Source: Gymnodinialimonas ulvae (GTDB taxonomy: Bacteria > Pseudomonadota > Alphaproteobacteria > Rhodobacterales > Rhodobacteraceae). From it: DNA of 64,000 nt. Numbering within the stretch: position 1 is the stretch's first letter; the number at the start of each line of letters is the position of its first letter. The stretch spans positions 1,054,001-1,118,000 of the forward strand of contig NZ_JBBIFX010000001.1 of the NCBI RefSeq assembly GCF_037543845.1. Direction: 5' to 3'. The position numbers were made by a program, and so were the translations under genes. Shown one piece after another: positions 43,146-51,528 of this stretch. Below the pieces are notes generated by a model. That model had not been told where the DNA came from, did not search any database, and saw nothing but the letters and a program-made list of their open reading frames with translations.

Positions 43146-44810
43146 TTAGTGGCTGTCCGCGGCGCGCGCCGCGAAATAGGCTTGGAACGGCGGCAGCGTG
43201 ACGCCGTTGTCGGTTTCCAGCGGCTCGAACGGCGCGCCGCGGTCTTGGGTCCAGACGCCGTCGGGCAACGTGATCGGCAGCGCGCCGCCGGTCATGTTGA
43301 ATGCGCAAAACAGCGTCTGATCCCCGTGCATGCGCAAAAAGGACAGGATGCCGTCGGATGTATTCAACAGCTCCAGGCTGCCCTTTGTGAGGGCGTCGTA
43401 GCTTTGCCGGAACGCGATCATCCTGCGGTAGAAATGCAGCGTCGAGTCGGGGTTCTGGCTTTGATTGGCCACCGATTGCGACAGGTGTTCAACGGCCACC
43501 GGCAGCCACGGTTTGGCATCGGAAAAGCCGCCGTTCTGGTTGTCGGCGATCCAGGGCATCGGCGTGCGGCACCCGTCGCGGCCCTTGAACTTGGGCCAGA
43601 AGCGGATGCCGTAGGGATCCTGCAAATCCTCATAGGCGACATAGGCCTCGGTCAGACCCAGTTCCTCGCCCTGATATAGGCAGACGGAGCCGCGCAGGCT
43701 GAGCAGAACGCCGGTGATCAGGCGGCGGCCCTGCTCGCCAAGGTTCCAGCGCGAGGCATGGCGCACCACGTCGTGGTTGGAAAACGCCCAACAGGCCCAT
43801 CCGTCGCCGATCTCGTTCTCGTAATCGAGAAGCACCGCGCCGAAGCGCTCGGCGGTGGGCGGCTGGCCAGAGAGAAATTCGAACGAATAGCACATGTGCA
43901 TCTTGTCGCCGCCGGACGTGTATTCGGCCTGAAGCTGGAGGCCGTACTGGCCATCTCCGACCTCGCCCACGGCGGTCACGGCGGGGTATTCATCCATCAC
44001 CGCACGCAGACGACGCAGGAATTCGAGGTTCTCGGGCTGGTTCTTGTCATAGAGGTGGTCCTGCCAATTGTAGGGGTTCACCTCGGGCGCGATGGTGGCA
44101 TTGCGCGCGGCGGGATCGAGCGCGGGATTGTCGCGCAACTGCTTGTCGTGGATATAGAAATTGATCGTGTCGAGGCGGAAGCCATCGACGCCACGATCCA
44201 GCCAGAAGCGCGCGACGGACAGAAGCTCTTCCTGCACATCCGGGTTGTGGAAATTCAGATCGGGCTGTTCCTTGAGGAAATTGTGCAGGTAATACTGCAT
44301 CCGCTCGCCCGACCATTCCCAGGACGAGCCGCCGAAGATCGACAACCAATTGTTGGGCGGCGTGCCATCGGGTTTGGCATCGGCCCAGACATACCAATCG
44401 GCCTTGGCGTTGGTGGTGTTGGATTGGCTTTCCTGAAACCACGGATGCTGGTTCGAGGTATGGCTGAGCACCAGATCGATGAGCACCTTCAGACCCAGAT
44501 CATGGGCACGCGCGATCAGGGCGTCGAAATCGCCAAGGCTGCCGAACATGGGATCGACATCGCGGTAATCGCTGACGTCATAGCCGAAATCGAGCATCGG
44601 AGAGCGGAAGAACGGCGAGATCCAGACCGCGTCGACGCCAAGCTCGGCGATGTGCTCCATCCGGTGGATGATGCCCGCAAGATCGCCGATCCCGTCCCCG
44701 TTGCTGTCCTGAAAACTGCGCGGGTAGACCTGATAAATAACGGCGCCGCGCCACCAATCGGTGTCGGGAGCGATGATTTTGCCCTTGGGCATGTCTTGCA
44801 TCAGGTTCAT
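43146..44810 (-). CDS. aglA: Alpha-glucosidase, GH13 family (AglA)
   Basis: The 554-residue enzyme hydrolyses alpha-1,x-glucosidic bonds of imported oligosaccharides in the cytoplasm. GH13 regions are present: VDAVWISPFFRSPMLDFGYDVSDY, VLIDLVLSHTSNQHPWF, the nucleophile Asp in GVDGFRLDTINFY, the acid/base Glu in TAVGEVGDGQY, and WAFSNHDVVRH. Regions 1-4 fit oligo-1,6-glucosidase/sucrose hydrolase-type enzymes of the agl loci. No signal peptide. It lies between the small periplasmic protein gene and aglK. Confidence 0.93.
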   Translation of the reverse strand: MNLMQDMPKGKIIAPDTDWWRGAVIYQVYPRSFQDSNGDGIGDLAGIIHRMEHIAELGVDAVWISPFFRSPMLDFGYDVSDYRDVDPMFGSLGDFDALIARAHDLGLKVLIDLVLSHTSNQHPWFQESQSNTTNAKADWYVWADAKPDGTPPNNWLSIFGGSSWEWSGERMQYYLHNFLKEQPDLNFHNPDVQEELLSVARFWLDRGVDGFRLDTINFYIHDKQLRDNPALDPAARNATIAPEVNPYNWQDHLYDKNQPENLEFLRRLRAVMDEYPAVTAVGEVGDGQYGLQLQAEYTSGGDKMHMCYSFEFLSGQPPTAERFGAVLLDYENEIGDGWACWAFSNHDVVRHASRWNLGEQGRRLITGVLLSLRGSVCLYQGEELGLTEAYVAYEDLQDPYGIRFWPKFKGRDGCRTPMPWIADNQNGGFSDAKPWLPVAVEHLSQSVANQSQNPDSTLHFYRRMIAFRQSYDALTKGSLELLNTSDGILSFLRMHGDQTLFCAFNMTGGALPITLPDGVWTQDRGAPFEPLETDNGVTLPPFQAYFAARAADSH

Positions 44811-44823
44811 GTATTCAAGTTTC

Positions 44824-45099
44824 CTATTGAAGTCCGATTTGCTGCATGCTCAGCAAAACGTCGTCGCCAAAGATCAAGATCATATTGCTTCCGGGCACGC
44901 CATTGCCATCCCACGCCACCGACCGGATCGTGACGCCGTCGCACCCGATGCGGTCGACCACCTCGGCCACTGACAAGCCGGGGGCCAGCGTGTCATGCGC
45001 GGCGAGTGTGGCGCGGCATGTCGGGCTCGCCTGCGCGCTTGCACCGGTGGCGCAAACCACACCGGCCGCGCAAATCGCAAGGGCCGGGCCACGGGCCAT
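44824..45099 (-). CDS. Small periplasmic protein in the agl operon, BLIP/SmpA-like fold
   Basis: The 91-residue protein has a signal peptide (ARGPALAICAAGVVCATGASA, cleavage before QASPTC) and a short domain, LAPGLSVAEVVDRIGCDGV followed by SNMILIFGDDVLL, with the helix-then-strand pattern of BLIP/SmpA/OmlA-type folds. It begins 17 bases after the aglG stop and ends 13 bases before aglA, so it is part of the operon, although agl loci are normally described as E-F-G-A-K. A GTG at 45120 that overlaps the aglG stop is an alternative start. Function unknown; a partner of the binding protein or permease is a guess. Confidence 0.7.
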   Translation of the reverse strand: MARGPALAICAAGVVCATGASAQASPTCRATLAAHDTLAPGLSVAEVVDRIGCDGVTIRSVAWDGNGVPGSNMILIFGDDVLLSMQQIGLQ

Positions 45100-45116
45100 G
45101 GCAGGGACAACGCAGC

Positions 45117-46334
45117 TCACTTCACGGACCCCGCCAGAAGGCCGCGCACGAGGTAGCGTTGCATGGTGAAAAACACCAGAAGCGGGATCGCGATCGACAC
45201 GAAGGCCGCTGTCGCAAGGATGCCCCAATCGCCGCCCCGCGAGCCCAGAAGGTCGTCGGCGATCTTGACCGTCATGACCTGGCTGTCACCCGAGGCCGGC
45301 AGGAAGACCTTTGCCACCAGCAAATCGTTCCAGGTCCACAGGAATTGGAAGATCGCAAAGCTCGCCAGGGCCGGGAAGCTGAGCGGCAGGATGATCTTGG
45401 TGAAGATCTGGAAATCCGTCGCCCCGTCGACCTTGGCGGATTCGATGATGTCACGCGGCAGGCCGACCATGTAGTTGCGTAACAAATAAATCGCGAGCGG
45501 CAGGCCAAAGCCGGTATGGGCCAGCCATATCCCCAAAAAGCTCTGCCCGATGCCGATCTGCACATGCAGATTCAAAAGCGGCACCAGCGCCAGTTGCAGG
45601 GGCACGACCAGCAGGCCCACAACGGTCGCGATCAACAGACCCCGGCCCGGGAAATCCATCCACGCCAGCGCATAGGCCGCGAAAGCCGCGATCAGGATCG
45701 GGATGATCGTTGCCGGGATCGTGACCGTCAATGTATTGATGAAGTTGCGGAATATGCCTTCTTCCTCGAACAGAAGCTCACCGAAGCTGGCGCCCGAGGC
45801 GATCTCTTCGCCGCGTTCGTCCTCGTCGAGGCCGGTCAGGACCTGCGCATAATTGTCCAAGGTGAAATCCGGCGGTGTTTCAGCCAGGAAGTAGAGCCGC
45901 GGCGCGCCGTCTATGGGCTCGGGCGACGTGTAGACATAGGAGCCATCGGGGTCGATCCGGACAATGCCGCCGTCGCGGTTTTCGGCCTCCGTCCCGGCGG
46001 CGAACGCGCCCGGCTCACGCCCGCGCAGGCCAAAGGCCGAAACCGAGCTTTCACCGCTGGCGAAGCTGTCGCGGACCTCTTCGGTGGTGAAGATATTCCC
46101 CTCGATCGCAAACATCCCGTCCTGTTCCACGGGGGTCGCGTCGCCGCGGGTGCGATAGCTCAGCTCGACCGCGAAGGGCGCCACCCACCAGCCCGAAGCG
46201 CTGATCTGATCGCGGTCCCGGAACGAGCTGACGAAGAGACCCACGGTCGGGATCAGCCACGCCAACACGATCAGGAACACCGCGATGTTGGTGACGACTG
46301 AAAGGCTGCTTTTCTGTCCGGCGATGTTATCCAT
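45117..46334 (-). CDS. aglG: Alpha-glucoside ABC transporter permease AglG
   Basis: The 405-residue permease has a first helix (AVFLIVLAWLIPTVGLFVSS), then a large hydrophilic, presumably periplasmic insertion of about 165 residues, and five further helices. The cytoplasmic EAA loop is DIIESAKVDGATDFQIFTKIILPL. The extra loop is acidic (GLDEDERGEEIASG). It pairs with AglF. It is 39 bases downstream of aglF. Confidence 0.92.
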   Translation of the reverse strand: MDNIAGQKSSLSVVTNIAVFLIVLAWLIPTVGLFVSSFRDRDQISASGWWVAPFAVELSYRTRGDATPVEQDGMFAIEGNIFTTEEVRDSFASGESSVSAFGLRGREPGAFAAGTEAENRDGGIVRIDPDGSYVYTSPEPIDGAPRLYFLAETPPDFTLDNYAQVLTGLDEDERGEEIASGASFGELLFEEEGIFRNFINTLTVTIPATIIPILIAAFAAYALAWMDFPGRGLLIATVVGLLVVPLQLALVPLLNLHVQIGIGQSFLGIWLAHTGFGLPLAIYLLRNYMVGLPRDIIESAKVDGATDFQIFTKIILPLSFPALASFAIFQFLWTWNDLLVAKVFLPASGDSQVMTVKIADDLLGSRGGDWGILATAAFVSIAIPLLVFFTMQRYLVRGLLAGSVK

Positions 46335-46373
46335 TGGTCTTGCTCCTTGCGTCGCGGGCCATCGGGGCCAGGC

Positions 46374-47354
46374 TCAGCGCATTTCCTTGCGGGCTTGCAC
46401 GATGTTCCAGATCATCACCGGCAAAACCACCAGCATGATCACGAAGGCCACGGCGGTGGCTTGCCCGTCATCGCGGAACATGAAGTCCATCATGAACGAC
46501 GGCAGGATGTCGGTGCCGAAATTGCCGCCGGTCATCGTGTAAACGATGTCGAAGACCTTCAGCACGAGGATCGTGATCGTGGTCCAGACGACCACGATCG
46601 TGCCCATGATCTGCGGCACCTTGATCTTGAAGAACACCTGCATCGGGCTGGCCCCGTCAATGATCGCGGCCTCGATGGTTTCCTCGGGAATACCGCGCAG
46701 GGCGGCGGACAGGATCACCATGGCAAAGCCCGTCTGGATCCAGACGAGGATGACCATCAGCAGGAAGTTGTTCCAGAAGCCGATCTGCAGCGGGTCGATG
46801 CCCTCTTCCGCACCGAAGAAGACGCGAATGGCGTTGATGATGCCGATGTCGGGGTCCTGGGCGTAGACGAATTTCCAGATCAGCGAGGCGCCGACAAAGC
46901 TGATGGCCATGGGCATGAAAATGATAGATTTGGCGATATTGCCCCATCTCAGCTTGTCGGTGAGCTGCGCGATCACGAGGCCCAGGAAGGTCGAGAGCGC
47001 GGGCACGACCAGCGCCCAGAGGATGTTGTTGAAAAACGCTTGCCGGAAATCGGGGTTGTTGAACAGGCGCGCGTAATTGCCCAGGCCCACGAATTCATCG
47101 CCCGAGCGGTCGTAGAGCGAGCGAAAGAACGAGCCCACCACCGGGTACATCAGGTACAGCCCAAGCGCGAACATCGCGGGAAACAGGAACACCCATGGCC
47201 GAAGCTGGTTGGCGCGGTTGATGTTGCGCCCGGCGTTGGCGCCACGGGCGGGGAACAGAACCTTATCGATGAACAGGTTGGCGAAGTAGAAATATCCGAC
47301 GCATCCGCCGACGCCGACCACGATGGTGATGATGCCTTGAATGAATGGCGACAT
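46374..47354 (-). CDS. aglF: Alpha-glucoside ABC transporter permease AglF
   Basis: The 326-residue inner-membrane protein is MalF-like, with an extra N-terminal helix (GIITIVVGVGGCVGYFYFA) before the six core helices and the EAA loop EETIEAAIIDGASPMQVFFKIKVPQ. It forms the channel with AglG. It is separated from aglE by 159 bases holding a very strong GC hairpin, which could explain why the binding protein is made in excess, as with malE-malF. Start at 47354. Confidence 0.92.
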   Translation of the reverse strand: MSPFIQGIITIVVGVGGCVGYFYFANLFIDKVLFPARGANAGRNINRANQLRPWVFLFPAMFALGLYLMYPVVGSFFRSLYDRSGDEFVGLGNYARLFNNPDFRQAFFNNILWALVVPALSTFLGLVIAQLTDKLRWGNIAKSIIFMPMAISFVGASLIWKFVYAQDPDIGIINAIRVFFGAEEGIDPLQIGFWNNFLLMVILVWIQTGFAMVILSAALRGIPEETIEAAIIDGASPMQVFFKIKVPQIMGTIVVVWTTITILVLKVFDIVYTMTGGNFGTDILPSFMMDFMFRDDGQATAVAFVIMLVVLPVMIWNIVQARKEMR

Positions 47355-47457
47355 GGGCCGCGCCCTCCCCGGTCGAGTGTGTGTGGGCCGATGCGCTCGA
47401 TCCGGGCGGGCCGCTTTGGGCCGCTTTTGTCGGGCCGGTTGTGCGGCCTTCGGAGTG

Positions 47458-47488
47458 GGCCCCGGCCCGCGCGTGGCGGGCCGGGGCC
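47458..47488 (-). other. Intercistronic GC-rich hairpin between aglE and aglF
   Basis: GGCCCCGGCCCGC and GCGGGCCGGGGCC pair perfectly (13 bp, 5-base loop). No T-run follows on either strand, so it is not a classical terminator. Located 26 bases after the aglE stop, it probably stabilises the upstream mRNA or reduces read-through. Confidence 0.7.
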
Positions 47489-47513
47489 GTTTGTCAGGCT
47501 CCGTGAGAGGGCC

Positions 47514-48863
47514 TTACTGGATCTCGTCCCAACGCGCCTGGATCTCTCCGGCGACCGTGGCCGCATCCGCACCGCCGACATAATCGACCATGCCGGACCA
47601 GAAGATGCCTGCACCGATCTCGGACGGCATAAGGTCGGACGCGTCGAACCGGAAGGTCGTGGCGCCGAGAAGGATGTCGTTCATCTGACGCAGGGTGCCG
47701 GAGGCAAACAGATCAGAGTTCACGCCGGTATGCGGGGTCAGGAAGCCAGACTGCGCCATCCACACTTCGTGGGCGATCGGCGTCTGGAGGAACGCGATCA
47801 GGGCCTGCGCCGCTTCGCTGTCCTGGGTGATGCCGAAGGCCGTGCCTGCGCCGAGAACCGGCGAGCCGAGGTCTTCACCGGCGAATGCGGGGAAGTAGAA
47901 GAAATCCGCATCCGCATCTTCGGGGAAGAAGGTCGGGATGAACGATGCCTGGCGGTGCATGTAGCATTCCGCCGGGAAGGTGAACAGGCCACCGGGGCTG
48001 TCGCGGAAGTCGGTGGATGCGACTGCTTCGGCACCACCGTTTACCCAATCGTCGTTGCGCGCGAAAGAGCCGAAGACTTCGATCGCGTTGACCACTTCGG
48101 GCGCGTCGAACGGCATCTCGTTGGCGACCCAGGCGTCATAGACGTCGGGCGATTGGGTGCGCAGCATGATGTCCTCGACCCAGTCGGTCGCGGGCCAGCC
48201 TGTCGCGGCCCCCGATCCCAGACCGATGCACCACGGCGTCTCGCCATCGGCGACGATCTGGTCGGACAGCGCGATCAGGTCTTCCATCGTCTCGGGCACG
48301 TCGTAGCCCGCTTCGTCAAAGGCCTCGGGCGAGTACCAGACAAGCGATTTCACGTCGACCTTGTAGAAGAACCCGTAGAGCGCCTCGGCGCCATCGGGAC
48401 CTGCGGCGGTGGCCAGCGACACCCACGATTCGCCCGCGGCGTAGTTTTCGCGCAGCCAATCGGCGGTCTCGTCGCTGAGCGGGGTCAGTTCACCGCGCGA
48501 CGCGAGGTCGGAGATCAGGCCCGGCTGCGGAAACACGGCGATGTTGGGGGGGCTGTCGGCCTGCGTGGCGATCACGATGTCCTGCTCGAAGCTGTCGGAG
48601 CCGGAGTATTCGACGACCGCGCCGGTGGCGCTTTCGAAGTAATCGAGGACGGAGTTCACAAGTTCCGCATCCGCGCCGGTCCATGGCCCGGTGATCGTCA
48701 CGGTCTGCCCGGCCAGATCGAAGCCGTCGGCGAACGTCGTGTAGCTATCCCAGTTGAAATCGCCTTCACCAATGGCAAAAACGTGGTTGATGTGACCATC
48801 AGCCAGCGCGCCGCCCGCGGAAAGCGCCAGTGCAGCCGCACTGGCCAGATACATCTTCTTCAT
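47514..48863 (-). CDS. aglE: Alpha-glucoside ABC transporter substrate-binding protein AglE
   Basis: The 449-residue protein has a signal peptide (KKMYLASAAALALSAGGALA, cleavage before DGHIN) and the cluster-1 sugar-binding fold: FDLAGQTVTITGPWTG, ATGAVVEYSGSDSFEQDI and PPNIAVFPQPGLI. It is the periplasmic receptor feeding AglF/G/K. The true ATG at 48863 follows GGGAGGTC; the frame continues upstream into the operator region and is not coding there. The aglE-R intergenic palindromes at 48934 and 49095 are likely AglR sites. Confidence 0.93.
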   Translation of the reverse strand: MKKMYLASAAALALSAGGALADGHINHVFAIGEGDFNWDSYTTFADGFDLAGQTVTITGPWTGADAELVNSVLDYFESATGAVVEYSGSDSFEQDIVIATQADSPPNIAVFPQPGLISDLASRGELTPLSDETADWLRENYAAGESWVSLATAAGPDGAEALYGFFYKVDVKSLVWYSPEAFDEAGYDVPETMEDLIALSDQIVADGETPWCIGLGSGAATGWPATDWVEDIMLRTQSPDVYDAWVANEMPFDAPEVVNAIEVFGSFARNDDWVNGGAEAVASTDFRDSPGGLFTFPAECYMHRQASFIPTFFPEDADADFFYFPAFAGEDLGSPVLGAGTAFGITQDSEAAQALIAFLQTPIAHEVWMAQSGFLTPHTGVNSDLFASGTLRQMNDILLGATTFRFDASDLMPSEIGAGIFWSGMVDYVGGADAATVAGEIQARWDEIQ

Positions 48864-48933
48864 GTGTGACCTCCCAGTCAGTTTCGCGTCATCGGCTTGG
48901 CCTGACGCGTGCGTAGCCCCGCTGCGCCTCTCT

Positions 48934-48947
48934 CCAAAGCGCTTTGG
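48934..48947. promoter_or_regulatory. LacI-type operator upstream of aglE
   Basis: CCAAAGCGCTTTGG is a perfect 14-bp palindrome with a central CG, 71 bases before the aglE ATG and in the 261-base divergent region with aglR. It is a natural operator for AglR. Confidence 0.75.
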
Positions 48948-49094
48948 GTTGATGCAACCCTTGCCGATGCAACGGCCCGTGTCAATCGAACTCTGCAGCT
49001 GCTCGCATTTCCGCAAGCAAATGGCCAGTGTGTGCTTGGTTTTCGCAATTGCCCCTTTGACAGGCGCGGCAGGCGGACGCTACGGTCACCGACA

Positions 49095-49114
49095 CTTTCG
49101 AAGCGCTTTGGAAG
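49095..49114. promoter_or_regulatory. Second LacI-type operator next to the aglR start
   Basis: The core AAGCGCTT (49101-49108) with flanks TCG and TGG resembles the first agl operator but is imperfect. It ends ten bases before the aglR ATG, which suggests autoregulation, and lies 164 bases centre-to-centre from the first site. Confidence 0.6.
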
Positions 49115-49124
49115 CCGATTTCGC

Positions 49125-50159
49125 ATGAACCTCAAGCAATTGTCCGAGTCGCTCGGGCTGAGCCAAACCACCGTAAGCCGGGCTTTGAACGGCTACCCCG
49201 AGGTGCGGGAAGAAACCCGCCTGCGGGTGCAGGCGGCGGCGGAAGCGGCGCAATATACGCCCAACGTCAAGGCGCGCCGCCTTGCGACCGGGCGCGCGAT
49301 GGCGATCGGCCACGTGATGCCGATGGTGCACCGCTCGGAGATGGTGAACCCGATTTTCGCCGATTTCATCGCCGGTGCGGGCGAGGTCTATGCGCGCGAG
49401 GGCTATGATTTGCTGCTGTCGATCGTGCCGGTCGACGAGACCGAGGCCGCCTACCGTCAGATGTCGGCCAATGCGTCGGTCGATGGCGTCATCGTGCAGG
49501 CACCGACGATGGAGGACCCTCGCGTGCCGCTCCTGCAGGAGCTTGGCCTGCCGTTTCTGGTGCATGGCCGGACCGCTTCGCCGCAGGGGTATTCGTGGCT
49601 CGACGTGGCCAATATCCGCGCGTTCCAGCGGGCGACCGAGTTTCTTCTCGACCTCGGGCACCGCAAGATTGCGCTGGTCAACGGGCAGGAAACGCTCGAT
49701 TTTGCGCGCCGACGCCGGGTCGGGTTCGAGCAGGCCATGGCCGCGCGCGACCTAGCGCCGAACCCGGCGTGGATGCAATCGGATGTGATGACCGAGGAAT
49801 ACGGATACCGTGCCGCGAGTGAGATGCTCGACGCGCCAAACCCGCCCACTGCGTTTCTTGCCGCCTCGATCATTCCCGCCATCGGGATCCGCCGCGCGGC
49901 CGGCGAGCGCGGGCTGCGGATTGCGAAGGACGTGTCGATCATCTGCCATGACGACGGGCTCAGCTACCTTGGAAACGAGGGCAACGAGATGCCCGGCGGG
50001 CCCGCCTTTACCGCCACAAGGTCCTCGATCCGGGCAGCGGGGACGCGCTGCGCCGAGATCCTGCTGAGCCTGATCGACACGCCGAACCAACCGCCCGTTC
50101 AGGAGCTGTGGGACACCGACCTGACCGTCGGGCGGTCCACCGGCCCTGCCCCGGTCTGA
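49125..50159 (+). CDS. aglR: LacI family transcriptional regulator AglR
   Basis: The 344-residue protein has an N-terminal LacI helix-turn-helix and hinge (LKQLSESLGLSQTTVSRALNGYPEV, then TPNVKARRLATGRA) and a periplasmic-binding-type effector domain. It is divergent from the agl transport operon, the position of AglR in Sinorhizobium-type loci, and should repress it until an alpha-glucoside binds. The ATG at 49125 starts directly before the DNA-binding domain. The downstream beta-glucosidase begins 33 bases after its stop and may be co-transcribed. Confidence 0.9.
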   Translation: MNLKQLSESLGLSQTTVSRALNGYPEVREETRLRVQAAAEAAQYTPNVKARRLATGRAMAIGHVMPMVHRSEMVNPIFADFIAGAGEVYAREGYDLLLSIVPVDETEAAYRQMSANASVDGVIVQAPTMEDPRVPLLQELGLPFLVHGRTASPQGYSWLDVANIRAFQRATEFLLDLGHRKIALVNGQETLDFARRRRVGFEQAMAARDLAPNPAWMQSDVMTEEYGYRAASEMLDAPNPPTAFLAASIIPAIGIRRAAGERGLRIAKDVSIICHDDGLSYLGNEGNEMPGGPAFTATRSSIRAAGTRCAEILLSLIDTPNQPPVQELWDTDLTVGRSTGPAPV

Positions 50160-50192
50160 TCCCGATTACCCTACTTGTTTCAAGGACATGAC

Positions 50193-51500
50193 ATGAATTT
50201 CACCCGCGCCGACTTTCCGGACGGCTTCCGCTTCGGCGTCGCCACCTCCGCCTATCAGATCGAGGGCCACCAATTCGGCGGCGCAGGCCCGACCCATTGG
50301 GACAGTTTCGCCGCGACGCCCGGCAATGTGGTGCGGTTCGAAGATGGCGCGCGGGCCTGCGACCATTACCACCGGCTCGACGAGGACCTTGATCTGATCC
50401 AGGGGCTCGGCGCGGATGTCTACCGCTTCAGCACGTCCTGGGCGCGGGTCATGCCCGAAGGCACCGGGGCGGTGAATGGCGAAGGGCTGGATTTCTACGA
50501 CCGGCTGGTCGACGGACTGCTGGAGCGTGGCGTGTCGCCCGCGCTGACTCTCTATCACTGGGAATTGCCGCAGGCGCTGGCCGACCGCGGTGGCTGGCGC
50601 AACGCCGACATGCCGCATTGGTTTGCCGAGTATACGGAGGTTGTGGCGCGCCGTCTGGGCGACCGTCTGTGGTCACTTGCACCGATCAACGAGCCGTGGT
50701 GCGTCGGCTGGCTCAGCCATTTCGACGGCCACCATGCGCCGGGCCTGCGCGACATCCGCGCCACGGCGCGCGCGATGCACCACGTGCTGCTGAGCCATGG
50801 GCGCGCCATTCAGGTGTGCAAGGGCTTGGGCATGCAAAACCTGGGCGCGGTTTGCAATTTCGAATGGGCCACGGCGGCCAGCGATGCGCCGGAAGACATG
50901 GCCGCGACGGCACGCTACGACGCGATCTACAACCGGTTCTTCCTGGGCGGGTTGTTCAAGGGGGAATATCCGGCGGAGGTTCTGGAGGGGCTGGCGCCGT
51001 ATCTGCCCGCCGGATGGCAGGACGATTTCGCCACGATCCAGTCGCCGCTGGATTGGCTTGGCGTGAATTTCTACACCCGCAAGCGCATCGCACACCGGGC
51101 CGACGCACCCTGGCCCGCCTACCAGGAGCGGCCCCCGCAAGGCCCGCTGACCGATATGGGATGGGAGATTTATCCCGACGCCCTGCATCAATTCCTGACC
51201 CGGGCGGCGCGGGAATATACCGGTGATCTGCCGATTTATGTGACCGAGAACGGCATGGCCTCGGCCACCACACCCGACCCCGATCGTATCGCGTATCTCG
51301 ATGAACACCTGCGCGCAGTGCAGGCCGCCGTGGCCGATGGCGCGCCCGTTGCGGGCTATTTCGTGTGGTCTTTGATGGACAATTACGAATGGGCGCTTGG
51401 CTACGAGAAGCGCTTCGGCCTGGTGCATGTGGATTTCGAGACCTTGGCAAGAACGCCCAAAGCGTCCTATCACGCGCTCGCAGATTGGTGGCGCAGCTGA
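50193..51500 (+). CDS. Beta-glucosidase, GH1 family
   Basis: The 435-residue GH1 enzyme cleaves beta-glucosides. The N-terminal FRFGVATSAYQIEG is the family entry motif; the acid/base Glu is in LAPINEPWCVGW and the nucleophile Glu in IYVTENGMAS. WSLMDNYEWALGYEKRFGLVHVD and the C-terminal W-rich repeat finish the barrel. No phospho-sugar-binding Ser/Lys/Tyr triad is seen at the end, so free glucosides are the more likely substrates. No signal peptide. It follows aglR and precedes glk, forming a glucoside-to-glucose-6-phosphate set. Confidence 0.93.
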   Translation: MNFTRADFPDGFRFGVATSAYQIEGHQFGGAGPTHWDSFAATPGNVVRFEDGARACDHYHRLDEDLDLIQGLGADVYRFSTSWARVMPEGTGAVNGEGLDFYDRLVDGLLERGVSPALTLYHWELPQALADRGGWRNADMPHWFAEYTEVVARRLGDRLWSLAPINEPWCVGWLSHFDGHHAPGLRDIRATARAMHHVLLSHGRAIQVCKGLGMQNLGAVCNFEWATAASDAPEDMAATARYDAIYNRFFLGGLFKGEYPAEVLEGLAPYLPAGWQDDFATIQSPLDWLGVNFYTRKRIAHRADAPWPAYQERPPQGPLTDMGWEIYPDALHQFLTRAAREYTGDLPIYVTENGMASATTPDPDRIAYLDEHLRAVQAAVADGAPVAGYFVWSLMDNYEWALGYEKRFGLVHVDFETLARTPKASYHALADWWRS

Positions 51501-51528
51501 CGCGCCGCCCGGAATAGGATTGCCCATC

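Noticed and set aside
46347..48869. 840-codon plus-strand frame
   Set aside because: Antisense to aglF and aglE; His/Asp/Arg-rich translation without homology.
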